Assembly (NCBI RefSeq): GCF_036884655.1
Contig: NC_088339.1
Coordinates: 31,891,001 to 31,955,000 of the forward strand
Reading direction: 5' to 3'
Origin: Musa acuminata AAA Group
Lineage: Eukaryota; Streptophyta; Magnoliopsida; Zingiberales; Musaceae
Length of the DNA: 64,000 nucleotides
Below the pieces are notes generated by a model, which was not told where the DNA came from, did not search any database, and saw nothing but the letters and a program-made list of their open reading frames with translations. Positions 11,001 to 23,717 of the stretch are shown piece by piece (positions within the stretch are counted from its first letter, which is position 1; each line of letters opens with the position of its first letter). Position numbers and translations under genes: made by a program.

Positions 11001-13187
11001 AGCATTAAAAAAGTTGATTGTTTTTTCTACTCAAATAACAAGTTCAGGCCTTAAAATTGCAGTTTTACACCTACGAAAGTTTGAAGCAGCTCTCTTCAAA
11101 GCCTGAAGGAGGTCTTAGCACATTGCAAACTGTTAGTTATATCACATTCCTTTTTCTAGCATTATACAATTACTTATGTAACTTACCTGTGGAACTAATA
11201 ATAAGAGGCTTTACGAGTTTCAAACTTAATTTTATATTTCCCTAAAAACCTTCTGGAAGGCTTGTGTTATTTATTTGATCGAACTCCAATGGAATTTATA
11301 ACTTCTAAGCTGTCAGCATTGTCTAAAGTTAATTGATCTGAAGGGGTTTGAAAGAATGTTCAAACAAAGAGGGGAACTTGATTTTTAGGGTTTCTTACAT
11401 GCTCCTAACCGACCAAAGAGAGCACTCTTATAAAAGCAACAAAAACATATTGCATAAATTTCAAATGATGAACACAACATTAAATATAACAAGTTTAGCT
11501 TAATTACTAACGAGGGCTACCTATGGATGCCCTCGTTGCTCCAATACTAAGAAATTTAAAAACAGAAAGCATGAGTATCAATTTAGAATATAGGGAAAAA
11601 AAGGTTATGTGACTCGTTGCACGTTTACTAAATATAGATTGAGATTTTGACTAAGGATCTCAAACACATAATTGGATTCATGCTTCTTACATGAAAGGCG
11701 TGACGACCCAAACTAACCTATAGCAAGGTTTGTAATATTACCTGGTACTGTACAATACAGGTGGGTATTTCCCCGACTTACAACCTACCTGTATGTGGAT
11801 CGGTATCAATTGGATAGTATATCTGGTGCAGGACTTGTACCATCTCGTACAAGGCCTATATTGAGTTGTAGCTTCTTCTTCTTTTTTTTCTCATTTTTTA
11901 GGTTTTCTTTTTCGAAAACTTGGTACACTGCCGCTCACTAACACTCGACACTCGGTCTAATGGTAAAAATCGGTATGATGTCGATTTGAGCCCTGATTGG
12001 TACATTATCAGGACACAAAATTGTGAACCTTGGCCTACGAAACTACAAGCCTGAGCAATTAACCATAAGCATAGATGAATTTGCAGTTCTACTTATTTTT
12101 TTTATCAATACCATTGCATCTACAGGTTTCGGCCAGGTAATAAAACATGATCTTGATTTATATTTTTGACACTCTCGTGTGTGGATGATAAAGGCTCAAC
12201 CCAACACAATGGAATATTAGTCAAGGATATATTTTTATAAACGTAACCTGGTGAAGATTTGAAATTAGGATCTTTTGCTTCAACACCATCTTTAATTTTT
12301 TTACTACCCATTGCATTTGAAAGCTTAAGCCAGTATGAGACTCAATCTTAATTTATAATTTTTTATACTTTTAACACTACTGTTAGTCTGTTCTTTTGAC
12401 CAGGCTCCGTATCTAGAGCTCAACTTCAATTTAAGTAGCACCTCTTTCATGCAACTCTCTACTGTGTATTCAAGTATTCTTGTAATTCGATGATTTGAGG
12501 AGTCTATCTGACTGCTGGAACTTTGTCATCTTTACAGCTATTATGTGGGGGTCTTGCTGGATCTACTGCTGCTCTTTTTACGACACCCTTCGATGTGGTG
12601 AAGACAAAATTGCAGACGCAAGTGAGTTCTCCATGATAATTGATGTCGACCTTAGTCAAAAGATCATTTGCATGTATGATATGCTGAACTTGGAGAAATC
12701 TGCATGACGATTTTTGCACTTCTGATGCCTTTTCTTCATTCAGGCTCCTGGAACTCTTCGGAAATATAATGGCGTTGGTCATGCGCTTCAAGAAATAGCT
12801 AGACAAGAAGGCTTGCAAGGCCTTTACAGGTAGAACGATGTGTGTTAATTCCCTAGTTCATGCTTGCTTGGTGCATGGAATTTTCTCCAAGTATATAGTA
12901 CAAGTCATCCTCGCATGTGGACCCTATTTTCTTGTCTGCTGCAAATGGCACGGTAGTGTTGGTGGTCTAGATATGTTTGACTGACATATTGGTTCTTCAT
13001 TTATATCTGATCAAGTTTTTCTTCTCATTTTTTTAGGGGCTTGACTCCAAGATTAGCTATGTATGTCTCCCAAGGAGCTATATTCTTCGCATCATACGAG
13101 TTCCTCAAGGCAGTTTTTGCTTTGGAAGCTCCTCGATTACCTGCTCAGGTCATTCACGACAAACAAAGAGCCAACAATTCCACATAA
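8003..13187 (+). CDS. Mitochondrial carrier family (SLC25) protein with long N-terminal extension
   Basis: Eight exons: 8003-9239, 9396-9514, 9612-9736, 10861-10960, 11063-11131, 12538-12621, 12744-12829 and 13037-13187. All introns are GT-AG and all phases agree, giving 656 aa. Residues 1 to about 363 form a low-complexity, Ser-rich extension of unknown function. Residues about 364-640 hold three carrier repeats, each with the signature P-x-[DE]-x-x-[KR]: HPVDTVK (382-388), TPSERIK (475-481) and TPFDVVK (566-572). Repeat ends match carrier style, for example GLYRGIAANI and GLYRGLTPRL. Most carriers are about 300 aa, so this belongs to a long plant subgroup; Arabidopsis At4g11440 (about 630 aa, from memory) is the likely relative. 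The family exchanges metabolites across the inner mitochondrial or plastid membrane; the substrate cannot be read from the sequence. The gene converges on the SKP1-like gene downstream. Confidence 0.9.
11700..12020. repeat. Probable dispersed repeat in carrier intron 5
   Basis: The segment has many GGTA, GTAC and CGGTA words, such as CTGGTACTGTACAATAC and GATCGGTATCAATTGG, unlike the surrounding AT-rich intron. Similar word style recurs at about 50180-50350, 57990-58090 and 58970-59180. I infer one degenerate dispersed family, without an alignment to prove it. Confidence 0.3.
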
Positions 13188-14607
13188 TTGATGAACAGAC
13201 TGCAGATTTGAATCGGAATTCTTTGGCCTTGGCTAGTTAAAGATCCTCCATCGATGGACTTGTTTTTGGGGAATTAAATCAGAGGCAGTCCTGATTGATC
13301 ACCATCGAGCATGATGATGGTGATGGTGTGGAAGACAGGTCGCCAGGCCTCGTATCTGAAACCCGATGGTTTTAACAGCTTCATGCACTGGAATTGGTTT
13401 GCCTATGAAATAAAATCAGAGGGAAACCTCGATCGATTCTTTTGCTCTTAATAAGTACGAGCGGCTGTTGAACTTGTTCTTGGTCATCACCACAATTCCT
13501 TCGTTGCCAGTTTTCGCAAAGATAAATGTTCTTTATTATTATTATTTGCTTTCGCTAGATCTCATTGTTTCCATCCATGCCTGCTTGCTAGATCCAAGCG
13601 ATGCAGCAACATTTTCATTAGAGCATCACTTCGTGTTGCCCGTATCTACTCGTTACGAGTGTTGTTCCAGAGGCAATATGATATGTTCCATGTACACAGC
13701 TCCCTTTGGTTCCTCCTCCGTTGCTCTACCCATTTGTTTATCCTTCAAAGAACTGTGCTTCCTATCCAGACCTGAATGGTAACTATAACAGTTTAGAATG
13801 TTTATATGAAAGACGAGTGATGAAAACATATTTTGATTTCAGGATCCTACACAGATCTGATAAAAATAATCTGATATACCAGACGATACCATCTGATATA
13901 ATCTAAAGAAAATAACAAAGGCAGCTGTGATGCTCATAAGTGCTCGAAAGTACATACACGCCGAGTCTTTCACATGCCTGGGAAACTACAAATTGGACTA
14001 GAACAAAACAAAATTACCATAGAAGAAATAATAATATCCAACAACATAGCAAATTATACAAGATTGGAACAGGGTGGCTTTCCCGTATATAACTCGTGGA
14101 ACAAATTATATCACCTAAAGGTTTGAACATTTACCAGGGATGGTCACTCATCCCCTCGAAGGCACCTCGGTGGATCATGGCCCCTGCAGCAGCACTTCAA
14201 CCGGACTCCAGCTGTGGTCGGTTTAGAGTCTTGGCAAAATGGAGTAATCCACAAGAGCTTAAATAAAACTGAGCTGCAGCAAGTTAGGCAGATCAGACTG
14301 ATGGCATCAGCTATCATCTAAAAATGTTATACACCCATTAAAAAGAAAAAGGCGAAGCAAAATTTGAAACTAGGTCAATTCAAAGAAGGGTCCAAAGGGG
14401 CAACAAAAGCCATTTCCGTCATCTGGTAGAGGGCAAAGGCTCATACAATTGCAAGAAGCTCTCACATAAGCAGTCACATCCATCAACTAGGCCACCTGCT
14501 TGCTTCCCCATGAGATGGTTTTGGCAAGCAGTGCAAGTACCGGCCAAGTTGGTCCTTCAACTCTTCTGGAAAAGGAGATACCCTTGCATAGAATTTATGC
14601 AGAACAA
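13188..14607. other. 3' spacer between convergent genes
   Basis: This contains the 3' UTRs of the carrier gene (plus) and the SKP1-like gene (minus). The run CATGATGATGGTGATGGTG lies in the carrier 3' UTR. I see no other coding sequence; the short ORFs here have no recognisable domain. Confidence 0.55.
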
Positions 14608-17600
14608 CTATCTCCTGTCCAATCCTGCAATAGATGAGAAAAAAGCATCCGCTTGTCAAAGAAGCTGACATTTATATCCAGAAAAGGTGGAAAACAAAAA
14701 ACTTTCCTGCCAAAGAGAACTTTTAGGCACAACACTTGAAAGGAAATACCGATGCAAGTACCTTTTTCATAACACAAGTTCTTAGAAGCTCATATACACA
14801 AGAATTAATGATACTCAAATGTATCAATTTAAAAAGGATGAACCCAATGCATGAGGCTTTCATCGATATAGGTTTTAAGTGACGATCAATGCACCCGTCC
14901 TAGTTGGATTTGTGAACTACTTTCAAGTGCATTTCCCATCATCAAAATCCAACCAATTTCTCTTCTCATGTATTGATAAATGTCTTACATTGGGTTACCA
15001 CAGATCTCAAATGCTTAAGCTGCCAAGAAAGAGCCCAATTGATCTCTCTCACATGCAAGTTAGATTAGAATTGACACATAAAATTAAACCCAACTAAATG
15101 CTGCAAGCCAATTAAAGGGAAGGACATTGTTGAAATATTAATTGAACATCTAGTTAAATAAAGAGGGACAGATACAGATCAAAATTCACAACTTACTAGG
15201 TATCATGAAAATGATTTTATATTAAATTACCACAAACCCCAAAAGTTTAAGCTGTTAAGAAAGATATGGACCTATAAAACTTGGAAAATTATTTGGATGG
15301 GGCATAAATGGTTGCTCAATAACTTTCACTGTCTGTCTACACAACTTCTTGCAGAACCATCTTTACAAATTCAACTAAATATCTTCACTGTGTTTTTTGT
15401 AACTCAACTTTTTGTGTGCTGTTAAGGGTGAGTCCTGCGTCCACAGTGACATTGCTCTTTAGAGACCTAGGAATCAGTGGTTCAAATCATGGAACCCTAG
15501 GTTCTGCATAGTGCAAGTTTCATGCACTTTTAAACTCCTGTTCAATGATTTATTTTCTTCTATTTTCTGGGCAAACATGGTGAGAAGCTCAAGTTCTACC
15601 CATGCCTCAAATGATTGGCTAATTACAAATTACCCCAAGTAATTAGATCTCCTTAGCATCCTAGTCCATAGACTTAAAAAATTTACATTGGAATCCCTAT
15701 AATTATGAAAGTAAACATCTAGGACCATTTACCCTAACGCCGTCAGTTTTACCAACGGAAACACAAAAACAATAGGTAAAAGGGTCATTTCAACGTTCTA
15801 GTTGGTGGTGGCGGATGGTGATGCCGCTGAGGACAGCGAGTGGCTATTGTGGATGAGGAGAGCGGCCTTTTTGTCGCTCGGTAACTGCGTCGACGTCAAC
15901 ACAGATGCAGAGCGACCCTCACCTCTCATTGTCGCTTTTCTCATCCACAGCAGCCACCGGTGGCCCCCAGCGACGTCGTTATCCGCTACCACCGACATCG
16001 TTCGCCATCACCATATAGAACGTTGAAATTATCTTTTTGCCCATTATTTTTTGTGTTTTCATCAATAAAATCGATAACGTTTGGATAAATGGATATAGAT
16101 ATTTCACTTTCATAACTATAAGGATTTCAATGTAAATTTTTTAAGTCTAGGGATCAGGATGCTAAGGAGGTCTAACTGCAGGGGTAATTTGCAATTAGCC
16201 CCTCAAATGATAACCCAGAACATAAACCAAAGCTTGTAAGGTTGGGACTAGGGTCAAATAAGAGGTCCCGGATTTGGGTACACTAGATAGAATCAGGGAA
16301 TTGGGATCAGCCAAAAACATGATTTGAAAATAAAAAAAAAAGGATAAAAGGAAAAATATGCATCCACTAATATGTTGAATTTTCAATTGTCTTTGGGAAA
16401 GAATGAAAAAGTAAACATTTTCATTTTAAGATTTTATTTTTTATTTTGAAATGCAAGAGCTTAAATGTCACTAGACTGAGAGAGACGAGCTAGATGGTCC
16501 CTGCTGGTCGCTGAGCACGAAAGCATGATGGAGAGGAACCTTAACTTCAGGCTTTTCTCCCTTTTTCCCTTTCCATTAAGTCTCTAAGTTATAAGGTAAT
16601 ATAAAAGCAGACTTTTCTGAAGAAATAAAAAGAATACAAAGATAAAAGAGAGCAAAATCAAAAGTAGAAAAACTGAAAAATCATAGTTACGATAGCATGG
16701 CAGGTATGTCTGCCCTGCTACAACATAAGACAAACGAAGAAAAACAATCCCCTAATTACACATAACATGAAGCACAAAGAATTTAACAAGACCTGTGAAC
16801 TTCTTAAGTGAACCGTTAGAGTTCATCAATTTTGGAACGAGCCTTCTATCTTGTCCAAAAGACAAAATTTCTTGCATTCTTTCGGGCCAATCAGAATTTA
16901 GTCTCCTGGCAAAATCTTCCACTTCTCTGCATAAAACAAAATGGATAATAAGCTTTACACATCCTAAATGCACAAGCAACAATTGCTGAGACCTGTAAGT
17001 ACCATATAACTTATTAAAAAATACATCACCAAATAAATTAAGGATATGATTATTATACTTAAGCATCAAAAATTTTTAAAGAGATCACATCAGGTAAGAT
17101 GCCAAAAAAAAAACACGGCAGACATCAGCAGAGAGTAACCTTTTGAGGAAAAATAAAAAAAATTTGAAAGCATAGGATAGTCATACAGCAGACTTTTCCC
17201 ACAAGAAAATATCATATTATTGAGTTTAATAAAATATGTCATTCTAAAGATGAGTCATAATTTGTGGAATTTTAACTTTACAGGTGTCATACAGCAGACT
17301 TTTCTCTCAGCCTTAAGACTTTTCTCTCAGCCCTAACTTTACAGGTTAAGGCTGAGAGAAAGGTGGAATTTTACATGTTTCATAATTTGTATTATGTAGG
17401 GATCATCTCAGTCTGATACATCCAATCTAGGTTGGGAACTATAAAGTTAGCTCAGCTTGTACATTGAATTACAACAAAAAAGAGATAAAAGGCGGCTGAT
17501 AAAGACATCCCAAAAGCTTCTTTTTTTTATTAGGTAATAGATGAGATAGAGAGAGACAGAGCATCACCACCTCAAATGTGCTTATGAAACCTCCTGGAAA

Positions 17601-20600
17601 CCAAGTTTCAGGGACACGGATGCCAAAATCTCACTTGCAACCTAGTTTTATAAAACAAAAATATTACTCCCAAGCTAGAAATGGAATTGTTATCCAAGAA
17701 TGTATATATAAAGATTGCCTATTTGGTCAAAACAACCAATGGAACAGAACCTAGGGCTTCAACTTTAGTATTTTTCAAATCTCCAAGTGACCAGAACTAC
17801 AATGACAAGGAACCACTTTACCAGGCTGGGTTCCTGTCGACTCTTTCTGGGATAACCTAAGTTTGTAAAACCTAGAAAACCAGCTAAAATGGTCTTGATA
17901 CATGAAGATGGATTTTAATACCAAGACAAGGTCAAGTAAACACTTGAAAATTTTTTAGACCCACATCCTAATGACAATCTTTATAAATATTCAAAAAAAT
18001 TTATCCACTTCTCAATGACCTTTTCAAGAAAATAACTAGCAATATGTTAAAACATTAACAATTTTGCAAGGGAAAAAGGAAAATATCTAAGGCACTCTCT
18101 TCTCAGCATTATAAATAATACCATTTTAATAAGAATAAGTATCTGACCATAAAAAGGCACAGATATAAATAAGCTTATACAAGGCAGTTTAGAATTAAAT
18201 ATCAAATTCATACTAAAAAATCACCAACATAACACAACAAAAAATATGGATCAATCAAATTATCTTCAGAAGTAAATCAAGAAACAAAATGTATAAATCA
18301 GTTTAACATAAACTAGTTTTCATAAACATAGCCTGTTAAATAAAATAAGAAATGAAACATCAGCAATCATGCAAAAGGACAAACGGCACTAGCCTATCAA
18401 GTTCTTCCTTCACTGCAGGATCTAACTCATCATCAATATCACCATCTTCAAATTCACCATTTGATGCAAAAGCATCTTCATCGTTCTCCTGTGCTTCTGA
18501 ACTTTGACTTGGACTCGGAGAAAATGTAGCTTCCTTCTATAGTCCAAACATCAAAAAGAATAATAGATTAAAACTACTAAATGATAATTGTAAATCTCAT
18601 CATCTAAAGAACGCAAAGAAAACCAGTAACCTTCTTGTGCACTTTGGCAGGGTCATTTCTGGAAATATCTTTTGGAAGATCTTTCTTCTTCCTGTTCTTT
18701 TTCTTATTCTTAATAGCTTTAACTCCTTTAGAGTCTGCCAAAAATGAAAAGGTTATAAGACAGCATTTTTAACACTTGATCTGAAGAAGTCATCAACATC
18801 ACACTTCAAATGTTAACCTCAAACATGTTTTGCACAAGCAGAATGAAGTCAATTTCAGTAATTATTGAGACTTCAGGGGAAAAAGAAGCCACATAACAAA
18901 GCATTTCAAAGAATTAGATTTAACAAGGTGCAGTTACCATTCCTCCGACCTAAACCATTATGTGCTAGCAAGCAAACAACCAGCTTATGTACGAAAAAAA
19001 AAGATTAGATAAAAAGGTTTCCACCAGAGCTCACAATAAAAACCAATAACCAAGCCCTTCTTATTAAAATGAATAGGTTATGAGATGACGATAACTAGAA
19101 TCCCAAGGAATATTTATGTTTAAACATTACTGAACTCTGAGTAAGCACATCATCACCATCATAAGAAACTTTATAGAACAGAAATCAAAACAAAAAAGGC
19201 ATCAAGAAAGAGGACTTTGCTAAAAGAACATGCATCTGACTTGATCAACCTAACATTCCCCAAAAGTTGGTGACTAAACCCCCAACCAAGACAACTTTAA
19301 GAAAGAGGATTTGCTAAAAGCCCCTGAACATGCATCTAAATGACCAGTATGAAACATGAATAATAAAATCGAGAACAGATGTGGTTTTCGACTTTGTTTC
19401 AATCAAAGGTTCCATGATAAAAATCTTAGATACCATAACAGGAGACAGATAAGCCATTTAAAAAACCAAAAAATAGTAAGAGACAAGTCAGAAAATTTAT
19501 AAAGTGAAACTGAAGCAGATACGGTTATAATTCGAAAGCACAAGCGAGTCATAAATTGTGGCACTAGAAACAAAAATATAATGAAACTAGAGATCAGTCT
19601 CTGGAAACACCTTCATCTCCATTTATAAAAGATAAGATTTCAAAATATAATGAAACTAGAGATCAGTCTCTGGAAACACCTTCATCTCCATTTATAAAAG
19701 ATAAGATTTCATCAACTGAACGCTCATCTTTCTTCTCTTCCTTTACTTCAGTGTTCTGAAATAAGTTTAGGTACCCTTTAGGAATAAATTTTAAAGTGTA
19801 AAAAAAAGCCATATAACAATTCACACAGAAGTTTTGACAGCAAAATATCTAAAACACATCTCCAGTGAGAAGAGCAGACATTTCTGAATTAAAAGAATAA
19901 TCAAATCCAGGTGCTAAACTACCTTTAATTTCTGCCGCTCTTTTAATTCTTTTCGTTTTTTAGCATACAATCGATTGAGCAACCGAATTCGTGGATCATC
20001 ATTCACATTTTTCAATGGCTCCAGCTTCTCTTCCTGATATAGGAACCCCATACACAGAGTAAGTGCAAGAAGAAATAAGAACATGTAATTAAAAGAGAAA
20101 AAAATAACCTCAGTAAGATCATCTGGCAAATGAAATGTCTCCCGAATCTCTTCTGGTGTCTTCCCTTCTATCATTCGAGCAAGTGCTCGACTGGTAAGAT
20201 CGACCAATGGCTTTAGTTGGAGGCTGTCTGCTGCAGAAGTCAACTCACACAGTCGTTTTGTGTCCATCCTGATGAATTTCTCATCAAAGGATTTCCGTTC
20301 CTAGACATCATGGAGCAACAGTTAGAAAGCTATATGACACCTAATTATCCCCAACGCCTACCCAACCCAACCTAATCTCTGGATTTGTTCCTGCTTAGAT
20401 TACATGTGTCCTATTTGATGTAAGGGTATACTCGAAAAGGAAAATCTTAGTCCTCGTGTCCAATTATGTCAGACTTCTAGCAGCCCAGAGATGATATCTG
20501 AATTTAGGGCCAATTATCACTTTTGTGGTTTAACAGGGATATGTATGTAAAATCAAAGATTTGAGAAGTATAGCCATTATTAAATGCCTTTTTGTGGGAA

Positions 20601-21284
20601 ATGTATTTAGTAACACTGAAAGGAAAATTTGGTGTAGCCAGTAAAAAAAGAAATAATATGACAAAAACCTTATTTGAGCGGCCTGGAACTTGATGAAATC
20701 GGCAATAATCAAATATCAAGCTGAGAATTGCCGGGTTGACACGTTCAGGTAAAGATATAGCATAGTTCTTAGAAGATCCCATCCCTGTCTGGAGGATCTC
20801 TCGGTATATCATAGGACAAAACATTGCAACCTCCTCTTCAACTTGTTGAATTGACCCATCAGCACATTGGAGCCAGATAAATGACTTCATGACCTGTTAT
20901 TACAAAAATAGTTAATCTTGTTATTGTTTGTCTTCACATTAATTAGCTTGATGAACAAACTAATATTTAAATAATTACTTCATAGGAACTGTCAGATGTC
21001 ACTAACATGATATAGAATGTGACTAAAACTGGACATAGACAAAAAAGAATACAAGGAAATCGATGGAGCAAAAAATTCAGAGTGCCAAAAATTGATTCCA
21101 AGGAACACAATAAAAGCTGTTGATTCAGTGACCATGGAGCACCAGTGAAAACTTCTGAAGAACAGGGACACCCAAAAAATAGTTATGACAATAAGACAAA
21201 TGAAATATATTCTTTTACTAGAAAAATTCATGACAATGTCAAATATACCTCTGGCTTTATTATAGCCTTTTCGCTCTCTGACAT
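14608..21284 (-). CDS. SKP1-like protein, ASK20/ASK21 type
   Basis: Nine coding exons on the minus strand: 21284-21249, 20893-20669, 20300-20109, 20033-19923, 19755-19680, 18734-18631, 18536-18394, 16926-16793 and 14624-14608. They give 345 aa in continuous frame. Exon 1 encodes MSESEKAIIKPE; a leader acceptor lies at about 21306. Residues 13-87 form the SKP1 POZ-like fold (MKSFIWLQCADGSIQQVEEE). Residues 88-151 form the SKP1 dimerisation/F-box-binding region (MDTKRLCELTSAADSLQLKP, PEEIRETFHLPDD). A Lys-rich tail follows (KNKKKNRKKKD) with an acidic stretch, ending in GLDRR. Classical SKP1 is about 160 aa; the longer tail is characteristic of ASK20/21. SKP1 proteins link F-box proteins to CUL1 in SCF ubiquitin ligases; ASK20/21 are divergent members of less certain role. 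Odd points: intron 7 uses a GC donor, and exon 5 has a duplicated donor. The gene is divergent from the TIC32-like gene, and its exon 1 is part of the 8-kb duplication. Confidence 0.9.
15606..16211. mobile_element. Fold-back Mutator-like element with 10-bp target duplication
   Basis: CTCAAATGAT occurs at 15606-15615 and again at 16202-16211. The 586 bp between begin with GGCTAATTACAAATTACCCC and end with the inverted match GGGGTAATTTGCAATTAGCC. The two halves are imperfect inverted repeats over most of their length; for example CTCCTTAGCATCCTAGTCC on the left mirrors GGATCAGGATGCTAAGGAG on the right. The GC-rich centre is also partly palindromic, so similar short ORFs (SEWLLWMRRA, HRWLLWMRKA) appear on both strands. 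Long terminal inverted repeats with a 9-10 bp target duplication are the hallmark of Mutator-like elements. No transposase is encoded, so it is non-autonomous. It lies in the last intron of the SKP1-like gene. Confidence 0.85.
16794..16925 (-). other. SKP1-like exon 8 interior (context note)
   Basis: This exon encodes EVEDFARRLNSDWPERMQE and following residues. It is listed because its 5' junction fixes the unusual GC donor of intron 7: the codon for Arg is split as AG at 18394 and A at 16926. Confidence 0.8.
17301..17361. repeat. Short inverted repeat (potential hairpin)
   Basis: TTTCTCTCAGCCTTAA at 17301-17316 is the exact reverse complement of TTAAGGCTGAGAGAAA at 17346-17361, with a 29-nt loop that itself holds another TTTCTCTCAGCC. 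A direct repeat GTCATACAGCAGACTTTT lies at about 17180 and 17286. All of this is in intron 7 of the SKP1-like gene. No function is assigned. Confidence 0.7.
19573..19710. repeat. 69-bp tandem duplication spanning a splice donor
   Basis: 19573-19641 is repeated at 19642-19710 with no visible difference. The unit contains the last part of SKP1-like exon 5 (minus strand, codons for EILSFINGDE) plus its GTGTTTCC donor and intron start. There are therefore two identical donors 69 nt apart. Use of the distal one would add intron sequence that hits an in-frame TGA soon after the proximal donor. Confidence 0.9.
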
Positions 21285-22715
21285 CGATGGAAACCTCTTT
21301 GCAAACTAGAAGAGAGAAAAAATGAATGACAACAAAGTCACAAAACTGATCCACCAAGTTCAGAACTCCAATATTGGGCATTAATGAATGATCTACCCCA
21401 GCAACAAGACCTTTGATAATAGAGTAGATAGTAATTGTTTACAAAAATAACCCCACACAACACAATATATAACTTCAAGGACATATAACTCTGCATAACT
21501 TGCACAGATATACTCTTTAAGCATCAAAACGGTGACTAATAGGAAAAAACCATGCTGATTAAATAGATTCTTCAATCACTTGCTTGGCCTATCAAGAGAA
21601 AAGAAATAACAGTTAGAAAGATGGATAAGGTCTGCCAGAAAGTAATAATAAAAATGGACACAAAGTACATATGAAACATTAAAAAACTTGCCAATCATCC
21701 ACAGCAAAGTTCTCTCTATTCTAAATTCAGTTCCTTATTTAACACCCTTAGTTTTAATAGAGAGAAATTCATTGAAATCCATGAATCACACCTTGTGTAC
21801 ACCACAAATATCGTATTTATAATGCAGTAGAATCATACAAGGTCCATCATCAAAGAGTTAGCAGCACAAAGCAGGACACCATTCTCTTAGACTCTACAAG
21901 AACCACAGGAGCCCAACAGTGACAACTAATGTGGCACTATGCTGTAGAATAAGTCCACAACTCTCACTTTCAAGGTTTTCAGGTGAGAACAATGATGTTA
22001 TGATGACCAGATGAATGTACAAATTTACAATGGACACCATTAGACATGCCAACGTTTACCAACTTCAACACCAAGTTTGACATTGCCTGAACAAGCTTTT
22101 AGTGCAGGAAACAAAAGATAGCAGCAAAGCAAATTTACTTTCCCAACCAACATGTTAGTAACAATGAGTATTTGAAGTGACATCATGCTTACCTTGGAAA
22201 AGCAACAAAAAGAAAAATCATTGCTATAAAATTATACCCATTCACAATTAATCAAAATCTACACTAATCCCATTAGTTGCAACCACCCACATGCTAAACC
22301 ACAAGTTAGCCAACAGATCCACACTTCATTAGACAAAGGCAACATCTTCCAGAAAAGGTGGAACATGTAAGAACAGGTGGAAGGTCGAAGAAAAGGTGGA
22401 AACGTCATCCTGTTTCCATTTACAAATGTAAGAACAAAACATGATCCAGAAAAATACTGGCAAAGACAACACAATTCAGTAATCAATCACCAAACAACAT
22501 TGAAAGATCCACCTTTACCGCAAAGCCCTCATCTCAAAACCGCACAGATTCCCCCAAGACGCAAAGATTTAAACTACCTACGGTCTAGAAAAAAAGAAAC
22601 CAAGGCGAAACCCAACAAATATTCCACATAAAAACGAATGGAGGACCAAAGAACCGCCCAACTCATAGTCCCATTTTCCCGATTACAAGATAAAACACAA
22701 CAAGATCCCACTACC

Positions 22716-23677
22716 TGACACCAGAACGTCTTCCAAGACCGCGCCCAAGAGCGAGCGAGTGGCGGGCTAGGGTTCACCGCGGCCGACTGCGAGAGAGGAA
22801 CTTGATCCGAGAACGAAATGGACCGAGTGTCATGAATATTTGATCTCAAATTTAGGACTGGGGAAGACGAATTCTAGGGTTTTGGAAGAAATTGGCCTCT
22901 TCAATTATCGGATATCTTGTTCTCCCCCTCGTTTCCCGATTTGGGGGCGGGCGAACCAGACGAGCTCTATCCTATGAATCTTACGCGCACGCAGCGCCAA
23001 AATGGGGTTGCCCCACTCCATATAACTCCCTGCCACGACCATGGGCGTGGCTCAACCTGATCGGTCTGCAGCTAGTGTGCCCAATTAGATCGGGTCAATT
23101 GGGTTCGATCCGACCCATCAAAATATTAGAATTGGATCCGTCGTATGCGACTCGTTCGTCAAAAGAGGTTTGATACCATGGGCCGGATCGAAATAATTGA
23201 CCCGAATTATGGACCCAATTAGATCTGGTCGATTGGGTCAATGAAGGATTAGAATTGGCTCCGCATTCGACTCGCACCTCAGATAAGGTTCAATTGCAAA
23301 CGTAACACGTCGATGTTTCCTAGAAATTTGTGACTCAACAGCATGAAAATTAATATCATTTCAAACATATGGAGACTGAGACCAACAATTTCGATCAGAC
23401 ATGTATGCCAATGGAAACATTGACCATTTAATGGAATTAGAAAATAAACATTGATTTCCAACGTTTATGGAATGACAACTGGGTTGATGCATTAATGAAA
23501 TGAATAAAAAGAAGATTCTTACCTTCTCCACATTTCTTTGATCTAAAAGTCGAGCATGGATTACTTGTAGTCGTATGCGACCAAAATTGAATTTTATGTT
23601 TATTCACCTAAATTTAATTTTAATTTACTTACATACATTTTCTATTAACTATTATTTGAAGTAGTTAATTTGAGTTT

Positions 23678-23717
<40 letters not shown>

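Noticed and set aside
14483..14671. Longer C-terminal reading frame (IGQEIVVLHKFYARV and on) as last SKP1-like exon
   Set aside because: The phase of exon 8 requires the other frame, which ends in GLDRR and a stop; the longer frame would need a different donor.
15798..16026. ORFs on both strands at the centre of the fold-back element
   Set aside because: They mirror each other because the DNA is palindromic; there is no transposase motif.
22377..23173. ORFs of 84-93 codons in the divergent promoter region
   Set aside because: They overlap the 5' leader and promoter of the SKP1-like and TIC32-like genes, have no domain, and are not in frame with any exon.
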